A stretch of 64,000 nucleotides of DNA. Origin: Maribellus sp. YY47. GTDB lineage: Bacteria > Bacteroidota > Bacteroidia > Bacteroidales > Prolixibacteraceae. Under the pieces are notes generated by a model. The model was not told where the DNA came from. It searched no databases and was given only the letters and a program-made list of their open reading frames with translations. Within the stretch, counting starts at the first letter, position 1. Each line of letters starts with the position of its first letter. The DNA is taken from the NCBI RefSeq assembly GCF_023111095.1, contig NZ_JALGYW010000018.1:26614-90613 (forward strand). Reading direction: 5' to 3'. The translations under genes and the position numbers were made by a program. Shown in pieces: positions 27,901-38,538 of this stretch.

Positions 27901-30702
27901 ATGAAGTTATTCTGGATTCCCTTTCTGGTACTGGGAACATTATTTGCAACCGCCCAGACCAATGTTGATTTAACAAGTCCGCTACCGGAAGATCCTGCAG
28001 TTAGCAAGGGTACGCTGGATAATGGAATGACCTATTATGTGCGGGCCAACAGTGAGCCCGAAAACCGTGCAGAGCTGATGCTGGTATTAAAAGCCGGTTC
28101 GGTTGATGAAGACGACGATCAGCAGGGACTGGCCCATTTTTGTGAGCATATGGCATTTAACGGAACCAAAAACTTCCCGAAGCATGAACTGATCAATTAC
28201 TTTGAATCGATCGGGATGGAATTTGGCCCGGAAATCAATGCCTACACCAGTTTTGATGAAACCGTTTATATGTTGAAAGTTCCGCTTGATCAGCCTGAAT
28301 ACATGGAAAAAGGACTGCAGGTGTTGTACGACTGGGCCTGTCAGATCGATGATTCGGATGAGGAGGTCAATGCTGAGAGAGGGATTATTCTCGAAGAGGA
28401 ACGAATGGGGCGTGGAGCCAGCGACCGTATGATGAAAGAATGGTTGCCCGTATTTTTAAAAGACTCGAAATATGCCGACCGTTTACCAATAGGAAAGGTC
28501 GATATTATCGAAAACTGTGCTCCCGAAACTTTGCGTCGCTTTCGTCACGACTGGTACCGCCCCGATTTGCAGGCAGTAATTGTTGTAGGCGATTTCGATC
28601 AGAACGAAATGGTGGCCAAAGTGAAGGAGAAATTCTCTGCCATTCCGGCAAGCACGAATCCAAGAGATAAGAAGTATTTTGGGATTCCGGGTCACAAGGA
28701 AACGCTGGTGAGTATTAGTACCGATAAGGAGGCACGTTATCCGATTGCCTACGTATATTACAAACACGACCTGGAAAAATCAAAAACACTGGGCGACTAT
28801 CGTCATTCAATGTTGGTAAGTCTTTATACCAGTATGATCAATAACCGCCTGGCTGAAAAAACGCAACAGGCCGATCCTCCATTTTTAATGGGGCAATCGG
28901 CTTATTCGCATCAGTTCGGGCCTTTAAATACCTACATGTCAGTTGCCGTAACACAGGGCGATAAAATTGAAACCGGTTTAAAAGAAGTGTTGCTGGAGAA
29001 TGAACGGGTAAAAAAATTTGGTTTTACCGAAACTGAGCTGGAACGCCAGAAAACAGCGGTTCTCAATAATATGGAAAAAGCCTACAACGAGCGCAATAAC
29101 ACAAAATCGATCAATTATGCCAACGAGTATATGCGAAACTTTCTGATTACGGAAGAACCATTTCCGGGAATGGAAAACGAATATGCGTATTACAAGGAAT
29201 TGATCCCCGGTATTTCGGTTGAAGAAGTAAATGAACTGGCAAAAGAATGGATTACCAAAGATAACCGCGTTGTGATAGTCACTGCTCCCGAGAACGAAAA
29301 GACCATTGTTCCTACTGAAGAGCAGGTAAAATCGTTGCTCGACGAGGTTGAAAGTATTGAGGTGGAACCCTATGTCGACGCAGTGGCCAATGTTCCGTTA
29401 ATTGCCGACGAACCGATCGGAAGTAAAGTAACCGGAGAGCAGGCGCTTGAAAAAGTGGATGCCGTTGAATGGAAACTGGCAAACGGTGCAACAGTTGTAG
29501 TTAAGAAAACTGATTTTAAAGACGACGAAATTTTGTTTAACGCCTGGAGTTTGGGAGGAACATCGGTTTATCCGAAAGAAGATGATGTTTCGGCCAATCT
29601 CGCCACCGATGTAATGACTGAAAGTGGGATTGCTCGTTTCGACGAAATTACGCTCAATAAAATGCTCTCCGACAAAGTATTCGGATTGAATCCCTATATC
29701 AGCGACTTGCGCGAAGGTTTTAACGGAAGCTCTTCGGTAAAAGATGTGGAAACCTTGTTGCAGATGCTTTACCTGTATTTTACCGAGCCTCGTTTTGACG
29801 ATGTAAGCTACCAGTCGTTAATGAAACAGTATGCCACTGTCCTCGAAAATAAATCGGCTTCACCCGAGGCTAATTTCAGAGATACCTTAAATGTGGTCTT
29901 GTCGAATTATAACGAGCGCTCAAAACCGATGTCGGTTGAACGTCTGAAAGAAGCTTCGCTGCCACAAATTGAGATGATCGGGAAAGATCGATTTAAAGAT
30001 GCGGCCGATTTCAAATTTTTCTTTGTTGGAAATATCGACTTTGCTACTTTAAAACCGTTGGTAGAGAAATATATTGGTGGAATACCAACACTTAACCGGA
30101 ATGAAAAATGGGTTGATCTGGGGATTCGTAAACCGGAAGGAGTAGTGGAGAAAGTAGTACACAAAGGACAGGAAGAAAAAGGTATGCAGTACATTGTTTT
30201 CCACGGCGACTTCGAGTACAACGGGCAAAATCAGGCCCAGTTGGATGCCGTTGGTAAAATTCTAAGCACCCGTTTACTCGAGGTAATTCGCGAAGACAAA
30301 AGCGGTGTTTATTCCATCGGTGCTTACCCGTCTTCATCAAAATTCCCCGAGCCGGAATATACTATGGCGATTTCATACGGAATGTCACCCGATAAGAAGC
30401 AAGAGTTGGAAACGGCCGTGTTTGATATTATTAAGGAGTATACCGAAAATGGCCCTACGGAAGAGGAATTGAATAAGGCGAAAGAAAAAATGTTGCGCGA
30501 ACGTGAAATTCAATTACGCGAAAACCGTTTTTGGATGAATATTTTGAGCAATACTTACTACCTGAAAAATGGCGATTTTTCAGAATACGGTACGTTTGAA
30601 CAGTTGGTGCAGAATCTGACAGTTGATTCAACAAAAAAAGCATTTGCCGACTATTTCAACTTTAAAAACTATGTGAGTGTAGCGCTCGCGCCAGCAGAAT
30701 AA
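27901..30702 (+). CDS. M16-family zinc peptidase, two-domain
   Basis: 933 residues with a signal peptide (LGTLFATAQ), so periplasmic. The inverted zinc motif HFCEH lies at 79-83 and the third ligand is likely Glu159 in NAERGIILEEE. Two tandem M16 halves are visible: the active half about 30-470 and an inactive half about 500-930 lacking HxxEH. Length and layout match pitrilysin/PqqL-like enzymes of Bacteroidetes. Substrate unknown. A strong terminator follows the stop. Confidence 0.93.
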   Translation: MKLFWIPFLVLGTLFATAQTNVDLTSPLPEDPAVSKGTLDNGMTYYVRANSEPENRAELMLVLKAGSVDEDDDQQGLAHFCEHMAFNGTKNFPKHELINYFESIGMEFGPEINAYTSFDETVYMLKVPLDQPEYMEKGLQVLYDWACQIDDSDEEVNAERGIILEEERMGRGASDRMMKEWLPVFLKDSKYADRLPIGKVDIIENCAPETLRRFRHDWYRPDLQAVIVVGDFDQNEMVAKVKEKFSAIPASTNPRDKKYFGIPGHKETLVSISTDKEARYPIAYVYYKHDLEKSKTLGDYRHSMLVSLYTSMINNRLAEKTQQADPPFLMGQSAYSHQFGPLNTYMSVAVTQGDKIETGLKEVLLENERVKKFGFTETELERQKTAVLNNMEKAYNERNNTKSINYANEYMRNFLITEEPFPGMENEYAYYKELIPGISVEEVNELAKEWITKDNRVVIVTAPENEKTIVPTEEQVKSLLDEVESIEVEPYVDAVANVPLIADEPIGSKVTGEQALEKVDAVEWKLANGATVVVKKTDFKDDEILFNAWSLGGTSVYPKEDDVSANLATDVMTESGIARFDEITLNKMLSDKVFGLNPYISDLREGFNGSSSVKDVETLLQMLYLYFTEPRFDDVSYQSLMKQYATVLENKSASPEANFRDTLNVVLSNYNERSKPMSVERLKEASLPQIEMIGKDRFKDAADFKFFFVGNIDFATLKPLVEKYIGGIPTLNRNEKWVDLGIRKPEGVVEKVVHKGQEEKGMQYIVFHGDFEYNGQNQAQLDAVGKILSTRLLEVIREDKSGVYSIGAYPSSSKFPEPEYTMAISYGMSPDKKQELETAVFDIIKEYTENGPTEEELNKAKEKMLREREIQLRENRFWMNILSNTYYLKNGDFSEYGTFEQLVQNLTVDSTKKAFADYFNFKNYVSVALAPAE

Positions 30703-30721
30703 ACTGTTAATAATGATACTT

Positions 30722-30753
30722 AAGCCGGAGTTTCTTGGAGCTCCGGCTTTTTT
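30722..30753 (+). terminator. Terminator after the M16 peptidase
   Basis: Perfect 9-base stem AAGCCGGAG / CTCCGGCTT, 10-base loop, T-tract. 19 bases past the stop. Confidence 0.9.
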
Positions 30754-30951
30754 ATGCAACAATTTACAGAACGGAATTGATGTGTTAACAGGCTGTACTG
30801 TATTTGGTTGAAGTTGTATTGTTGGTTCCGGTGTAATAAATTGTGTTGGGCATGTTGTCCCGAGGTCATTCATATTTCCTGATGTTTCCGGTTCATCGGG
30901 GTAAGTACGTTTTTATAAAAGAAAGCCCTCCCTTCTTTGTGCTTAAAGTGT

Positions 30952-30959
30952 TATATTTG
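30952..30959 (+). promoter_or_regulatory. -7 box upstream of argS
   Basis: TATATTTG, an exact match to TAnnTTTG, 21 bases before the argS ATG. It implies a short leader. Confidence 0.5.
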
Positions 30960-30980
30960 CGCACTCAAAAATTCACCATC

Positions 30981-32771
30981 ATGAGTATTGAAAAGATCAT
31001 TCAGAATGCTACTGTAGAAGCGTTAAAATCACTTTATAATGCAGAAATTGACATTAACCAGGTGCAGGTTCAAAATACCCGAAAAGAGTTTGAGGGGGAT
31101 GTAACCATCGTGGTTTTTCCTTTCTTGAGGGCATCAAAGAAATCGCCGGAGTTAACAGCAAATGATCTTGGAAGTTATTTGAGCGAGCACATCGATATCG
31201 TTGACTCGTTTAATGTGATCAAGGGATTTTTAAACCTAGTGATCAACAACGATTACTGGCTGGAAGTACTTCGCGACATTTATCAGAACCAGGATTTCGG
31301 AACCAAAGCGGTTACGGAAGATTCAGAGCTGGTGATGGTGGAATATTCATCTCCCAATACCAATAAACCACTTCACCTCGGGCATATTCGGAATAACCTC
31401 TTGGGGTATTCAATCTCGGAAATCGCTAAAGCCAACGGTAAAAAGGTGGTGAAGACCAACATCGTAAACGACCGTGGAATTCATATCTGCAAGTCGATGT
31501 ATGCCTGGAAAATGTGGGGCAACGGGAAAACTCCCGAAAACTCGGGCATGAAAGGCGATCATTTGGTAGGGGAGTTTTATGTTGAATTCGATAAGCATTA
31601 CAAGGCGGAGATTGCTGAGCTGGTAGCAGGCGGTCTGTCGAAAGAAGAAGCCGAAAATCAGGCTCCATCGATTATTGCCGCCCGGGAAATGCTGCGCAAG
31701 TGGGAAGCCAAAGATGAGGAGACGGTTGAACTTTGGAAAACCATGAACGAATGGGTGTATGAAGGATTTGATGTCACCTATAAAAACCTGGGAGTCGATT
31801 TCGACAAAATATACTATGAATCAGAAACCTATTTGGTAGGTAAGGAAGAAGTTTTACGTGGTTTAAAAGAAGGGTTTTTTTCGCAGAAAGATGACCAGTC
31901 GGTTTGGGCCGATTTAACAGCAGATGGTTTGGATCAGAAACTGCTTCTTCGCAGCGATGGTACTTCGGTGTACATGACCCAGGATATTGGAACGGCCAAA
32001 ATGCGTTTCAACGATTATTCAATTGATAAAATGGTTTACGTGGTGGGTAATGAGCAAAATTATCATTTCCAGGTACTGGCTATTTTACTCGATAAGCTGG
32101 GTTTCGAATGGGGAAAAGATCTTTACCATTTTTCATACGGAATGGTTGAATTGCCTTCGGGTAAAATGAAATCGCGCGAAGGTACGGTGGTGGATGCCGA
32201 CGACCTGATGGACGGAATGACCGAAGTGGCCCGCAATATGTCGAAAGAACTCGGGAAACTCGAATCGCTTTCGGGCGACGAGGCTGAAAAGACGTTCCGG
32301 ATGATCGCGTTGGCCGCGTTAAAATATTTTATACTGAAAGTTGATCCGCGTAAGAACATGATGTTCAATCCGGAAGAATCGATCGATTTTAACGGAAACA
32401 CCGGGCCGTTTATTCAATATACTTATGCACGTATTCAGTCGGTGCTCAGGAAAGCCAAAGAAAAAGGACTGGTGATGGACGCCAATCTTCCGGTTGCTTC
32501 GCTGTCGGCGAAAGAGAAGGATTTGCTGAAGCGTTTGTCGTTGTTCCCTTCAGTGGTTCAGGAAGCCGGAGACAATTACAGCCCGGCAGTAATCGCCAAT
32601 TATTGTTACGAGCTCGTTAAAGAATTTAATCAGTTCTACCACGACCACTCCATTCTGGGAGAAGATGATCAGGCAATCATGAATTTCAGGATAGTACTGG
32701 CCTCTGCAGTTAGTCAGGTGGTTCAGAAAGGAATGGGATTGCTCGGAATTGAAATGCCGGAAAGAATGTAA
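30981..32771 (+). CDS. argS: Arginyl-tRNA synthetase
   Basis: 596 residues from the ATG at 30981 (MSIEKIIQNATVEAL); a longer reading from 30843 would include the promoter. Charges tRNA-Arg. The N-terminal Add1-type domain is followed by the class I HIGH motif as HLGH (132-135, in SSPNTNKPLHLGHIRNN). The KMSKS-like loop is LPSGKMKSREGTVV. The C-terminal anticodon-binding domain ends GMGLLGIEMPERM, the normal end of the family. A terminator follows. Confidence 0.97.
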   Translation: MSIEKIIQNATVEALKSLYNAEIDINQVQVQNTRKEFEGDVTIVVFPFLRASKKSPELTANDLGSYLSEHIDIVDSFNVIKGFLNLVINNDYWLEVLRDIYQNQDFGTKAVTEDSELVMVEYSSPNTNKPLHLGHIRNNLLGYSISEIAKANGKKVVKTNIVNDRGIHICKSMYAWKMWGNGKTPENSGMKGDHLVGEFYVEFDKHYKAEIAELVAGGLSKEEAENQAPSIIAAREMLRKWEAKDEETVELWKTMNEWVYEGFDVTYKNLGVDFDKIYYESETYLVGKEEVLRGLKEGFFSQKDDQSVWADLTADGLDQKLLLRSDGTSVYMTQDIGTAKMRFNDYSIDKMVYVVGNEQNYHFQVLAILLDKLGFEWGKDLYHFSYGMVELPSGKMKSREGTVVDADDLMDGMTEVARNMSKELGKLESLSGDEAEKTFRMIALAALKYFILKVDPRKNMMFNPEESIDFNGNTGPFIQYTYARIQSVLRKAKEKGLVMDANLPVASLSAKEKDLLKRLSLFPSVVQEAGDNYSPAVIANYCYELVKEFNQFYHDHSILGEDDQAIMNFRIVLASAVSQVVQKGMGLLGIEMPERM

Positions 32772-32776
32772 AAAAA

Positions 32777-32806
32777 GGGAGGCGAACCTCCCTGAATTTT
32801 CTTTTT
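32777..32806 (+). terminator. Terminator after argS
   Basis: Stem GGGAGG / CCTCCC with loop CGAA, then an interrupted T-tract. Five bases after the stop. Confidence 0.6.
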
Positions 32807-32937
32807 GTCTTTGTCGCTGAGATTGATTTAATGGTAATACGGGGTTTGCGACGTCCTTCCTTACACTATAAAGTACGGGAAATCGCGAAAAGGTAACCCT
32901 TCAAACTCCCGTCAATTGCTAATTTTTATTCAATTTA

Positions 32938-32960
32938 AATCCCGATATATTCCCGGGATT
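32938..32960 (-). terminator. Possible terminator after the lacI-type gene
   Basis: Seven-base stem AATCCCG / CGGGATT just past the stop at 32967, minus strand, nine-base loop, weak A/T tail. Confidence 0.4.
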
Positions 32961-32966
32961 CCGTAA

Positions 32967-33992
32967 TTATATGACTCTTGAGGAGTTACGGATTATGAGT
33001 TCCGTAGGCATGGTTATCGTTTCAAAATTTTCAGGAGCTTCTTTTTGGTTAATCTGCCGGATCAGCAATACGGCCGCTTTCTTACCCATTTCAAATCCGG
33101 GCTGTTTCACGGTGCTGATTGAAGGAGTTACAACTTCGGAGAAGGGTTCGTTACTAAACCCGACAATCGCGATATCTTGAGGAACATTTATACCTTTCTC
33201 CTGCAGATAAATAATCGCGCTTAATGCGGTTGTATCGTTCGCGCAAAAAACAGCGTCGGGAATATTAGCTGCATCCATTAATTTACGGATGGCTTGTGTT
33301 CCATCTTCACGGGTCAGGCTGTTGTGCAGAATTAACGATTCATCGGCTTGAAGTCCTGCTTCTTCGAGCGCCTTTAAATATCCAGCCTGTCGGTATTGAT
33401 AAATCTTTAAATTCTGAGGTCCACCGATCATGGCAATTCGTTTTCTTCCCTGCTCAATTAAGTGGCGGGTAGCCTTGTAACCACCACCAAAATCATCCGC
33501 AACAATTTTGTGGGCATCAATTTCGTCCACAACACGGTCAAAGAAAACAAGAGGAATCTGTCGTTTGGAAAATAGTTTTAAATGATCGTAGGATTGCGTT
33601 CCCATGGCAATCGAAAGTATCAACCCATCTACGCGGTTCGAAAAAAGCGTATGAGCAATCTTACTTTCTTTTTCAAAAGTATCTTTCGACTGCGAGATGG
33701 TGACCGCAAATCCTGCTTCATAGGCAATTTCCTCTATCCCGCTAATTACCGACGAGAAAAAATGCCGGTTGATCAGGGGAACAATTACTCCGATAGTGTT
33801 GGTTCTTTTGGTTCTGAAATTGGCCGCAACAACATTAGGGCGGTAGCCCATCTCTTCTGCTGCTTTTTTTATTTTATTGCGCGTGGCCTGACTGATTATG
33901 GGATTGTCGTTTAGTGCTCTCGATACAGTAGAGGCAGAAATCTTAAGTGCCCTGGCAATGTCGTGTATCGTTGTTTCCGGTTGGTTGCTCAT
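32967..33992 (-). CDS. LacI-family transcriptional repressor, probable regulator of kduID
   Basis: 341 residues. The N-terminal helix-turn-helix is TIHDIARALKISASTVSRAL (7-26) followed by the hinge helix RPNVVAANFRTKRTNTIGV. The rest is a periplasmic-binding-protein-like effector domain (VDGLILSIAMG, PDAVFCANDTTALSAI, ISTVKQPGFEMGKKAAVLL). It is divergent from kduI, with a palindromic operator between them, so it probably represses both itself and the uronate genes until an intermediate such as KDG or DKI binds. The effector is inference. Confidence 0.92.
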   Translation of the reverse strand: MSNQPETTIHDIARALKISASTVSRALNDNPIISQATRNKIKKAAEEMGYRPNVVAANFRTKRTNTIGVIVPLINRHFFSSVISGIEEIAYEAGFAVTISQSKDTFEKESKIAHTLFSNRVDGLILSIAMGTQSYDHLKLFSKRQIPLVFFDRVVDEIDAHKIVADDFGGGYKATRHLIEQGRKRIAMIGGPQNLKIYQYRQAGYLKALEEAGLQADESLILHNSLTREDGTQAIRKLMDAANIPDAVFCANDTTALSAIIYLQEKGINVPQDIAIVGFSNEPFSEVVTPSISTVKQPGFEMGKKAAVLLIRQINQKEAPENFETITMPTELIIRNSSRVI

Positions 33993-34009
33993 TCGTTTTT
34001 ATTTGACGA

Positions 34010-34073
34010 TAAAATTAATATTATTTTCGATGCATGCAATCGATTGCACGCTTCGGAATAATAATTATATTTG
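34010..34073. promoter_or_regulatory. Divergent promoters sharing a LacI-type operator
   Basis: The perfect 14-base palindrome TGCAATCGATTGCA (34035-34048) has the central CG of LacI-family operators. On the plus strand its ATTG (34043-34046) is followed after exactly 19 bases by TATATTTG (34066-34073), a full -33/-7 promoter for kduI. On the minus strand its other ATTG (34040-34037) is followed after exactly 19 bases by TAATTTTA (34017-34010), a near-consensus promoter for the repressor gene. A bound repressor would cover both -33 elements. Confidence 0.75.
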
Positions 34074-34164
34074 TTGGCGATCTTTTTTGCGAAAATCCGG
34101 TGTTCCGAATACTTCGTATTATTAATCGTTGCAAATAAAGAAGTTAATATCTAAAAATAAAAAT

Positions 34165-35007
34165 ATGGCTACAATTTATGAAGCACGTTACGCTTATCAT
34201 CCCGAAGATTTTAAGTCGTACGACACCAATAGAATTCGAAAAGAATTTTTAGTGGAAAAACTAATGGAGCCAGGAAATATTCGCCTGGTGTATTCTTCTA
34301 TCGAACGGTACATTGTTGGCGGGGCCGTGCCGGTGAAGGAACCGCTGTTGTTGGAAACCATCGACCTGTTAAAGGCAGAATATTTCTGCGAACGCAGAGA
34401 AGTTGGAGTAATTAATGTTGCAGGACCCGGAGTGATTGTAGTTGATGGCGCGGAGTATAAAATGGATTTTAAAGATGCCATTTACATAGGAAAGGGAAGT
34501 AAAGAAGTGATCTTTAAATCTGATTCTCCTGAAAATCCTGCACATTATTATATCAATTCGGCTCCGGCTCACAAAGAGTTTCCTACAAAACAGGTGACTT
34601 TGGGTGAAGCAAACGTACTGCATCTGGGGGCTTTGGAAACCTCAAACGAAAGAAACATCAACCAATTACTGATTAACGGAGTGGTTGAAACCTGCCAGTT
34701 GCAGATGGGAATGACGGAACTAAAAACCGGAAGCGTTTGGAACACCATGCCCCCACATCGACACAGCCGCAGAAACGAGGTTTATTTCTATTTCAATGTA
34801 CCTGAAGGGCAGGCAATCTGCCATTTTATGGGACAACCGAATGAAACACGCCACATCTGGATGCAAAACGAGCAGGCAGTGATTTCGCCTGAATGGTCGA
34901 TTCACTCCGCAGCCGGAACCAGTAATTACATTTTTATTTGGGGAATGGCAGGAGAGAACCTCGATTACGGCGATATGGATGTAATTGCTCCAACCGAGTT
35001 GCGATAA
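34165..35007 (+). CDS. kduI: 5-dehydro-4-deoxy-D-glucuronate isomerase
   Basis: 280 residues from the ATG at 34165, matching the family length; a longer reading from 34129 adds 12 lysine-rich residues. Converts 5-keto-4-deoxyuronate (DKI) to 2,5-diketo-3-deoxygluconate in pectin and other uronate catabolism. Family marks: [21 protein letters not shown] start, and the zinc-site region [18 protein letters not shown] with its clustered His and Glu. First gene of an operon with kduD, 61 bases apart, under the LacI-type operator. Confidence 0.96.
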   Translation: MATIYEARYAYHPEDFKSYDTNRIRKEFLVEKLMEPGNIRLVYSSIERYIVGGAVPVKEPLLLETIDLLKAEYFCERREVGVINVAGPGVIVVDGAEYKMDFKDAIYIGKGSKEVIFKSDSPENPAHYYINSAPAHKEFPTKQVTLGEANVLHLGALETSNERNINQLLINGVVETCQLQMGMTELKTGSVWNTMPPHRHSRRNEVYFYFNVPEGQAICHFMGQPNETRHIWMQNEQAVISPEWSIHSAAGTSNYIFIWGMAGENLDYGDMDVIAPTELR

Positions 35008-35068
35008 TATTTAACGGAGATCAATGCAATGATCTCTGAACTTTAAACTAAAAACTTTAAACTGAATT

Positions 35069-35866
35069 ATGATACAGGAATTATTTGACTTAAGCGGAAA
35101 AGTTGCGCTGATTACCGGGGGGACACACGGCATTGGAATGGCCATCGGCAAAGTGCTCGGACAAGCCGGTGCCAAAGTGTGTGTAAACGATATTTCGGAA
35201 GAAAAACTGGAAAGTTGCAAAGCCGAATATGCCGAAGTAGGAGTAGAGGTGTATACCTTGAAATTTGATGTTACCAGCGAAGAAGAGGTAGATAAAGGTA
35301 TTTCTCAAATTGAAGCCGACCTTGGATCTGTTGATATTCTGGTAAACAACGCCGGAATTATCAAACGTATCCCGATTCTGGATATGCCGGTTTCCGACTA
35401 TAAACTGGTGCTCGACATTGATTTGGTTGCCCCGTTGATTGTTTCAAAAAGGGTAGCTCCAAAGATGATCGAGAAACGCTCGGGTAAGATTATCAATATG
35501 TGTTCGATGATGAGTGTTTACGGTCGTAATTCAGTATCGGCCTATGCCTCTGCAAAAGGTGGGCTGAAGCTTTTAACGGCAAACATGACGTGCGAATGGG
35601 CCAAATACAACATTCAGATCAATGGAATTGGGCCCGGCTATATCGCCACTTCTCAAACGGCTCCAATCCGCGAAGGAGGTCATCCGTTTAACGACCTGGT
35701 AATGATGCGTACACCCGCCGGTCGTTGGGGCGAACCAGAGGATGTAGGCAACGCTGCATTGTTCCTGGCATCAAAAGCCAGCGATTTTGTCAACGGCCAT
35801 GTACTTTATGTGGATGGCGGAATTCTTGCCAACTTCGGCTATGTAAAAGGCGAAAACGATTTGTAA
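35069..35866 (+). CDS. kduD: 2-dehydro-3-deoxy-D-gluconate 5-dehydrogenase (SDR)
   Basis: 265 residues; short-chain dehydrogenase that reduces 2,5-diketo-3-deoxygluconate to KDG, the step after KduI. Cofactor loop TGGTHGIG (16-23), NNAG at 93-96, catalytic Ser near 146-149, Tyr159 and Lys163 (YASAK). The end FVNGHVLYVDGGILANFGY is typical. Terminator 24 bases downstream closes the kduI-kduD operon. KDG kinase and aldolase genes are not in the window. Confidence 0.94.
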   Translation: MIQELFDLSGKVALITGGTHGIGMAIGKVLGQAGAKVCVNDISEEKLESCKAEYAEVGVEVYTLKFDVTSEEEVDKGISQIEADLGSVDILVNNAGIIKRIPILDMPVSDYKLVLDIDLVAPLIVSKRVAPKMIEKRSGKIINMCSMMSVYGRNSVSAYASAKGGLKLLTANMTCEWAKYNIQINGIGPGYIATSQTAPIREGGHPFNDLVMMRTPAGRWGEPEDVGNAALFLASKASDFVNGHVLYVDGGILANFGYVKGENDL

Positions 35867-35890
35867 TAGTCTGGGTACAAGTATATTGTT

Positions 35891-35936
35891 AAAAGCCGTT
35901 TCTTCATTTTTTGATAATTTGGAGGAACGGCTTTTT
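35891..35936 (+). terminator. Terminator after kduD
   Basis: Stem of about 12 pairs built on AAAAGCCGTT / AACGGCTTTT, with T-tract. Confidence 0.85.
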
Positions 35937-35996
35937 ATATTGGTTGTTCCTTCTCTTTTATCTGCTCCGAATCCTTCCCTTTTTTCATTTTTTTCC

Positions 35997-36004
35997 TATT
36001 TTTG
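35997..36004 (+). promoter_or_regulatory. -7 box upstream of ffh
   Basis: TATTTTTG, matches TAnnTTTG, 27 bases before the ffh ATG. Confidence 0.5.
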
Positions 36005-36031
36005 CACCTCATTTTCAAAAGAATTAAAAGC

Positions 36032-37369
36032 ATGTTTGAGAATTTAAGTGACAGGCTGGAACGGTCCTTTAAAATGTTAAAGGGTGAGGGGAAGATCACC
36101 GAAATCAATGTGGCAGAAACATTGAAAGATATTCGTCGTGCCTTGCTGGATGCCGACGTCAACTTTAAAATTGCCAAAAAATTTACCGACGACGTAAAGG
36201 AAAAAGCGCTCGGACAAGAGGTTTTAACAGCGGTTAAACCCGGGCAGTTAATGGTGAAGATCGTTAAAGACGAGCTGGCATCGTTAATGGGCGGAACTTT
36301 TACCGATATTCAGTTAAAAGGAAAACCGGCTGTTATTTTAATGTCTGGTCTTCAGGGATCGGGTAAAACAACGTTCTCGGGGAAACTGGCTAACATGCTC
36401 AAAAAGAAAAAAGGCCGTCATCCGATGTTGGTTGCAGGCGACGTTTACCGTCCGGCTGCGATCGAACAGTTGAAGGTGCTGGGCGAGCAGATCGGTGTTC
36501 CGGTGTATACCGAAGAAGGTAACATGGATCCGGTGAAAATCGCCAAAGCTGCGATCCAGGAAGCGAAAGCCAAAGGATACGATGTGGTGATTGTGGATAC
36601 TGCAGGTCGTTTGGCGGTTGACGAGCAGATGATGAACGAGATCGCTGCCATCAAATCAGCCATTAATCCCGATGAAATCCTTTTTGTAGTGGATTCAATG
36701 ACCGGTCAGGATGCGGTAAACACAGCCAAAGAATTTAACGACCGACTCGATTTCGACGGTGTTGTTCTTACCAAACTCGATGGTGATACCCGCGGTGGTG
36801 CTGCGCTTTCGATTCGCGCAGTGGTTGAAAAGCCGATCAAGTTTGTGGGAACCGGCGAGAAACTCGAAGCGCTCGATGTGTTCCACCCCGAACGTATGGC
36901 CGATCGTATTTTGGGAATGGGTGACATTGTTTCGCTGGTTGAAAAAGCACAGGAACAGTTTGATGAAGAAGAGGCTAAACGTCTTCAGAAAAAACTGGCC
37001 AAAAATACCTTCAATTTCAACGACTTTCTGAAACAGATTTCCCAGATCAAGAAAATGGGTAATTTGAAAGATGTGGTTGGAATGATTCCGGGAATGGGGA
37101 AAGCCATCAAGAATATGGATATCGACGACGATGCATTCAAACACATCGAGGCGATTATTTACTCCATGACAGCCGAGGAACGCGAGAATCCTGCCATTAT
37201 CAACGGCGGAAGAAGAAAACGTATTGCCAACGGTTCGGGAACCGATATTCAGGAGGTAAATCGCCTGCTGAAGCAGTTTGACGAAACCCGGAAAATGATG
37301 CGGATGGTTTCGCAGGGTAAAAACGTACAACGAATGATGGCCGGAATGCAACAGCGGGGCCGCCGATAG
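36032..37369 (+). CDS. ffh: Signal recognition particle protein
   Basis: 445 residues from the ATG at 36032 ([18 protein letters not shown], the normal start). SRP54 GTPase that binds signal sequences of nascent membrane proteins with 4.5S RNA. N domain 1-90; G1 loop [16 protein letters not shown]3 [15 protein letters not shown] at G4; the M domain has GMIPGMGK and a Met-rich end ([18 protein letters not shown]). folD follows after 55 bases. Confidence 0.97.
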   Translation: MFENLSDRLERSFKMLKGEGKITEINVAETLKDIRRALLDADVNFKIAKKFTDDVKEKALGQEVLTAVKPGQLMVKIVKDELASLMGGTFTDIQLKGKPAVILMSGLQGSGKTTFSGKLANMLKKKKGRHPMLVAGDVYRPAAIEQLKVLGEQIGVPVYTEEGNMDPVKIAKAAIQEAKAKGYDVVIVDTAGRLAVDEQMMNEIAAIKSAINPDEILFVVDSMTGQDAVNTAKEFNDRLDFDGVVLTKLDGDTRGGAALSIRAVVEKPIKFVGTGEKLEALDVFHPERMADRILGMGDIVSLVEKAQEQFDEEEAKRLQKKLAKNTFNFNDFLKQISQIKKMGNLKDVVGMIPGMGKAIKNMDIDDDAFKHIEAIIYSMTAEERENPAIINGGRRKRIANGSGTDIQEVNRLLKQFDETRKMMRMVSQGKNVQRMMAGMQQRGRR

Positions 37370-37424
37370 AAAGTTTAGATTATAACGTAACCGAAAGAAA
37401 GGCTTTCGAATAAAATCAGAAATA

Positions 37425-38300
37425 ATGGAATTGATCGACGGAAACAAAATTGCAGCAGAAATTAAGACAGAGATTGCCGAAGAAGTAAAAACCATTATTG
37501 CCAATGGTGGAAAACAACCGCATTTGGCAGCGATCCTTGTGGGACACGACGGTGGTAGTGAGACCTATGTCGCCTACAAAATTAAAGACTGTGAAGCGGT
37601 TGGTTTCAAGTCGACATTGATTCGTTACGAAGACGACGTTACTGAAGAAGAACTGCTGGCGAAGGTGGATGAATTAAATCGCGATGAAGATCTCGACGGT
37701 TTTATCGTGCAATTGCCTTTGCCCAAACACATTTCTGAGCAAAAAATAATTGAGGCTATCGATCCGAAAAAAGATGTGGACGGCTTTCATCCGATCAATG
37801 TTGGCCGGATGGTGATTGGTCTGCCATCGTTTGTTTCGGCTACTCCATATGGAATTGTTGAGCTTCTGAAACGCTATAAAATTGAAACCAACGGTAAAAA
37901 CTGCGTGGTTTTGGGGCGAAGTAACATTGTTGGCCGCCCAATGAGTGTATTAATGTCGCAAAAGGCAATGAATGCCACTGTAACTGTTGCCCACAGCCGA
38001 ACTGAAAATCTGAAAGAGGTGTGTAAAAGTGCCGACATTCTGATTGTTGCCATGGGCGTTCCTGAATTTGTAAAAGGAGACATGGTAAAAGAGGGAGCAG
38101 TAGTAATCGACGTGGGAACTACCCGCGTTAAATCAGATCAGACCCAATCGGGCTGGAAACTAAAAGGCGATGTATTATTTGAAGAAGTAGCTCCGAAATG
38201 TTCATACATAACACCTGTGCCGGGTGGGGTTGGTCCGATGACACGTACTTCGTTGCTGTTAAATACCTTACTGTCAGCTAAGAAAGAGATTTACAAATAG
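37425..38300 (+). CDS. folD: Bifunctional methylene-THF dehydrogenase / methenyl-THF cyclohydrolase
   Basis: 291 residues. Interconverts 5,10-methylene-, methenyl- and 10-formyl-tetrahydrofolate. Catalytic Tyr48 and Lys52 in [21 protein letters not shown]; the dinucleotide site [10 protein letters not shown]; end [19 protein letters not shown]. Directly downstream of ffh, likely same transcript; terminator at 38327. Confidence 0.96.
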   Translation: MELIDGNKIAAEIKTEIAEEVKTIIANGGKQPHLAAILVGHDGGSETYVAYKIKDCEAVGFKSTLIRYEDDVTEEELLAKVDELNRDEDLDGFIVQLPLPKHISEQKIIEAIDPKKDVDGFHPINVGRMVIGLPSFVSATPYGIVELLKRYKIETNGKNCVVLGRSNIVGRPMSVLMSQKAMNATVTVAHSRTENLKEVCKSADILIVAMGVPEFVKGDMVKEGAVVIDVGTTRVKSDQTQSGWKLKGDVLFEEVAPKCSYITPVPGGVGPMTRTSLLLNTLLSAKKEIYK

Positions 38301-38326
38301 AATTCGAATATCGCATTTTGAATGAG

Positions 38327-38368
38327 AATTCCGGAGACAAGCATAAGACTTGTTTTCGGAATTTTTTT
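38327..38368 (+). terminator. Terminator after folD
   Basis: Long stem AATTCCGGAGACAAG / CTTGTTTTCGGAATT with two G-U pairs, small loop and T-tract. Confidence 0.85.
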
Positions 38369-38538
38369 ATGTCTGCAAGGGTGTTTCTAATTTGAACATA
38401 AAATCATTATTGCAACAGCGAAATCAAATCCTATTCGCTGAAAAGCTTTATTTTATCTGGATTCCTTATAAATTGATAAATTTGATTTTTCCTGCGTGAG
38501 GTTTCTGCTTTGTTGTTAAATTATCTAAAATATTTTTC

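Noticed and set aside
30843..30980. 46-residue N-terminal extension of ArgS
   Set aside because: Contains the TATATTTG promoter box and has no family support.
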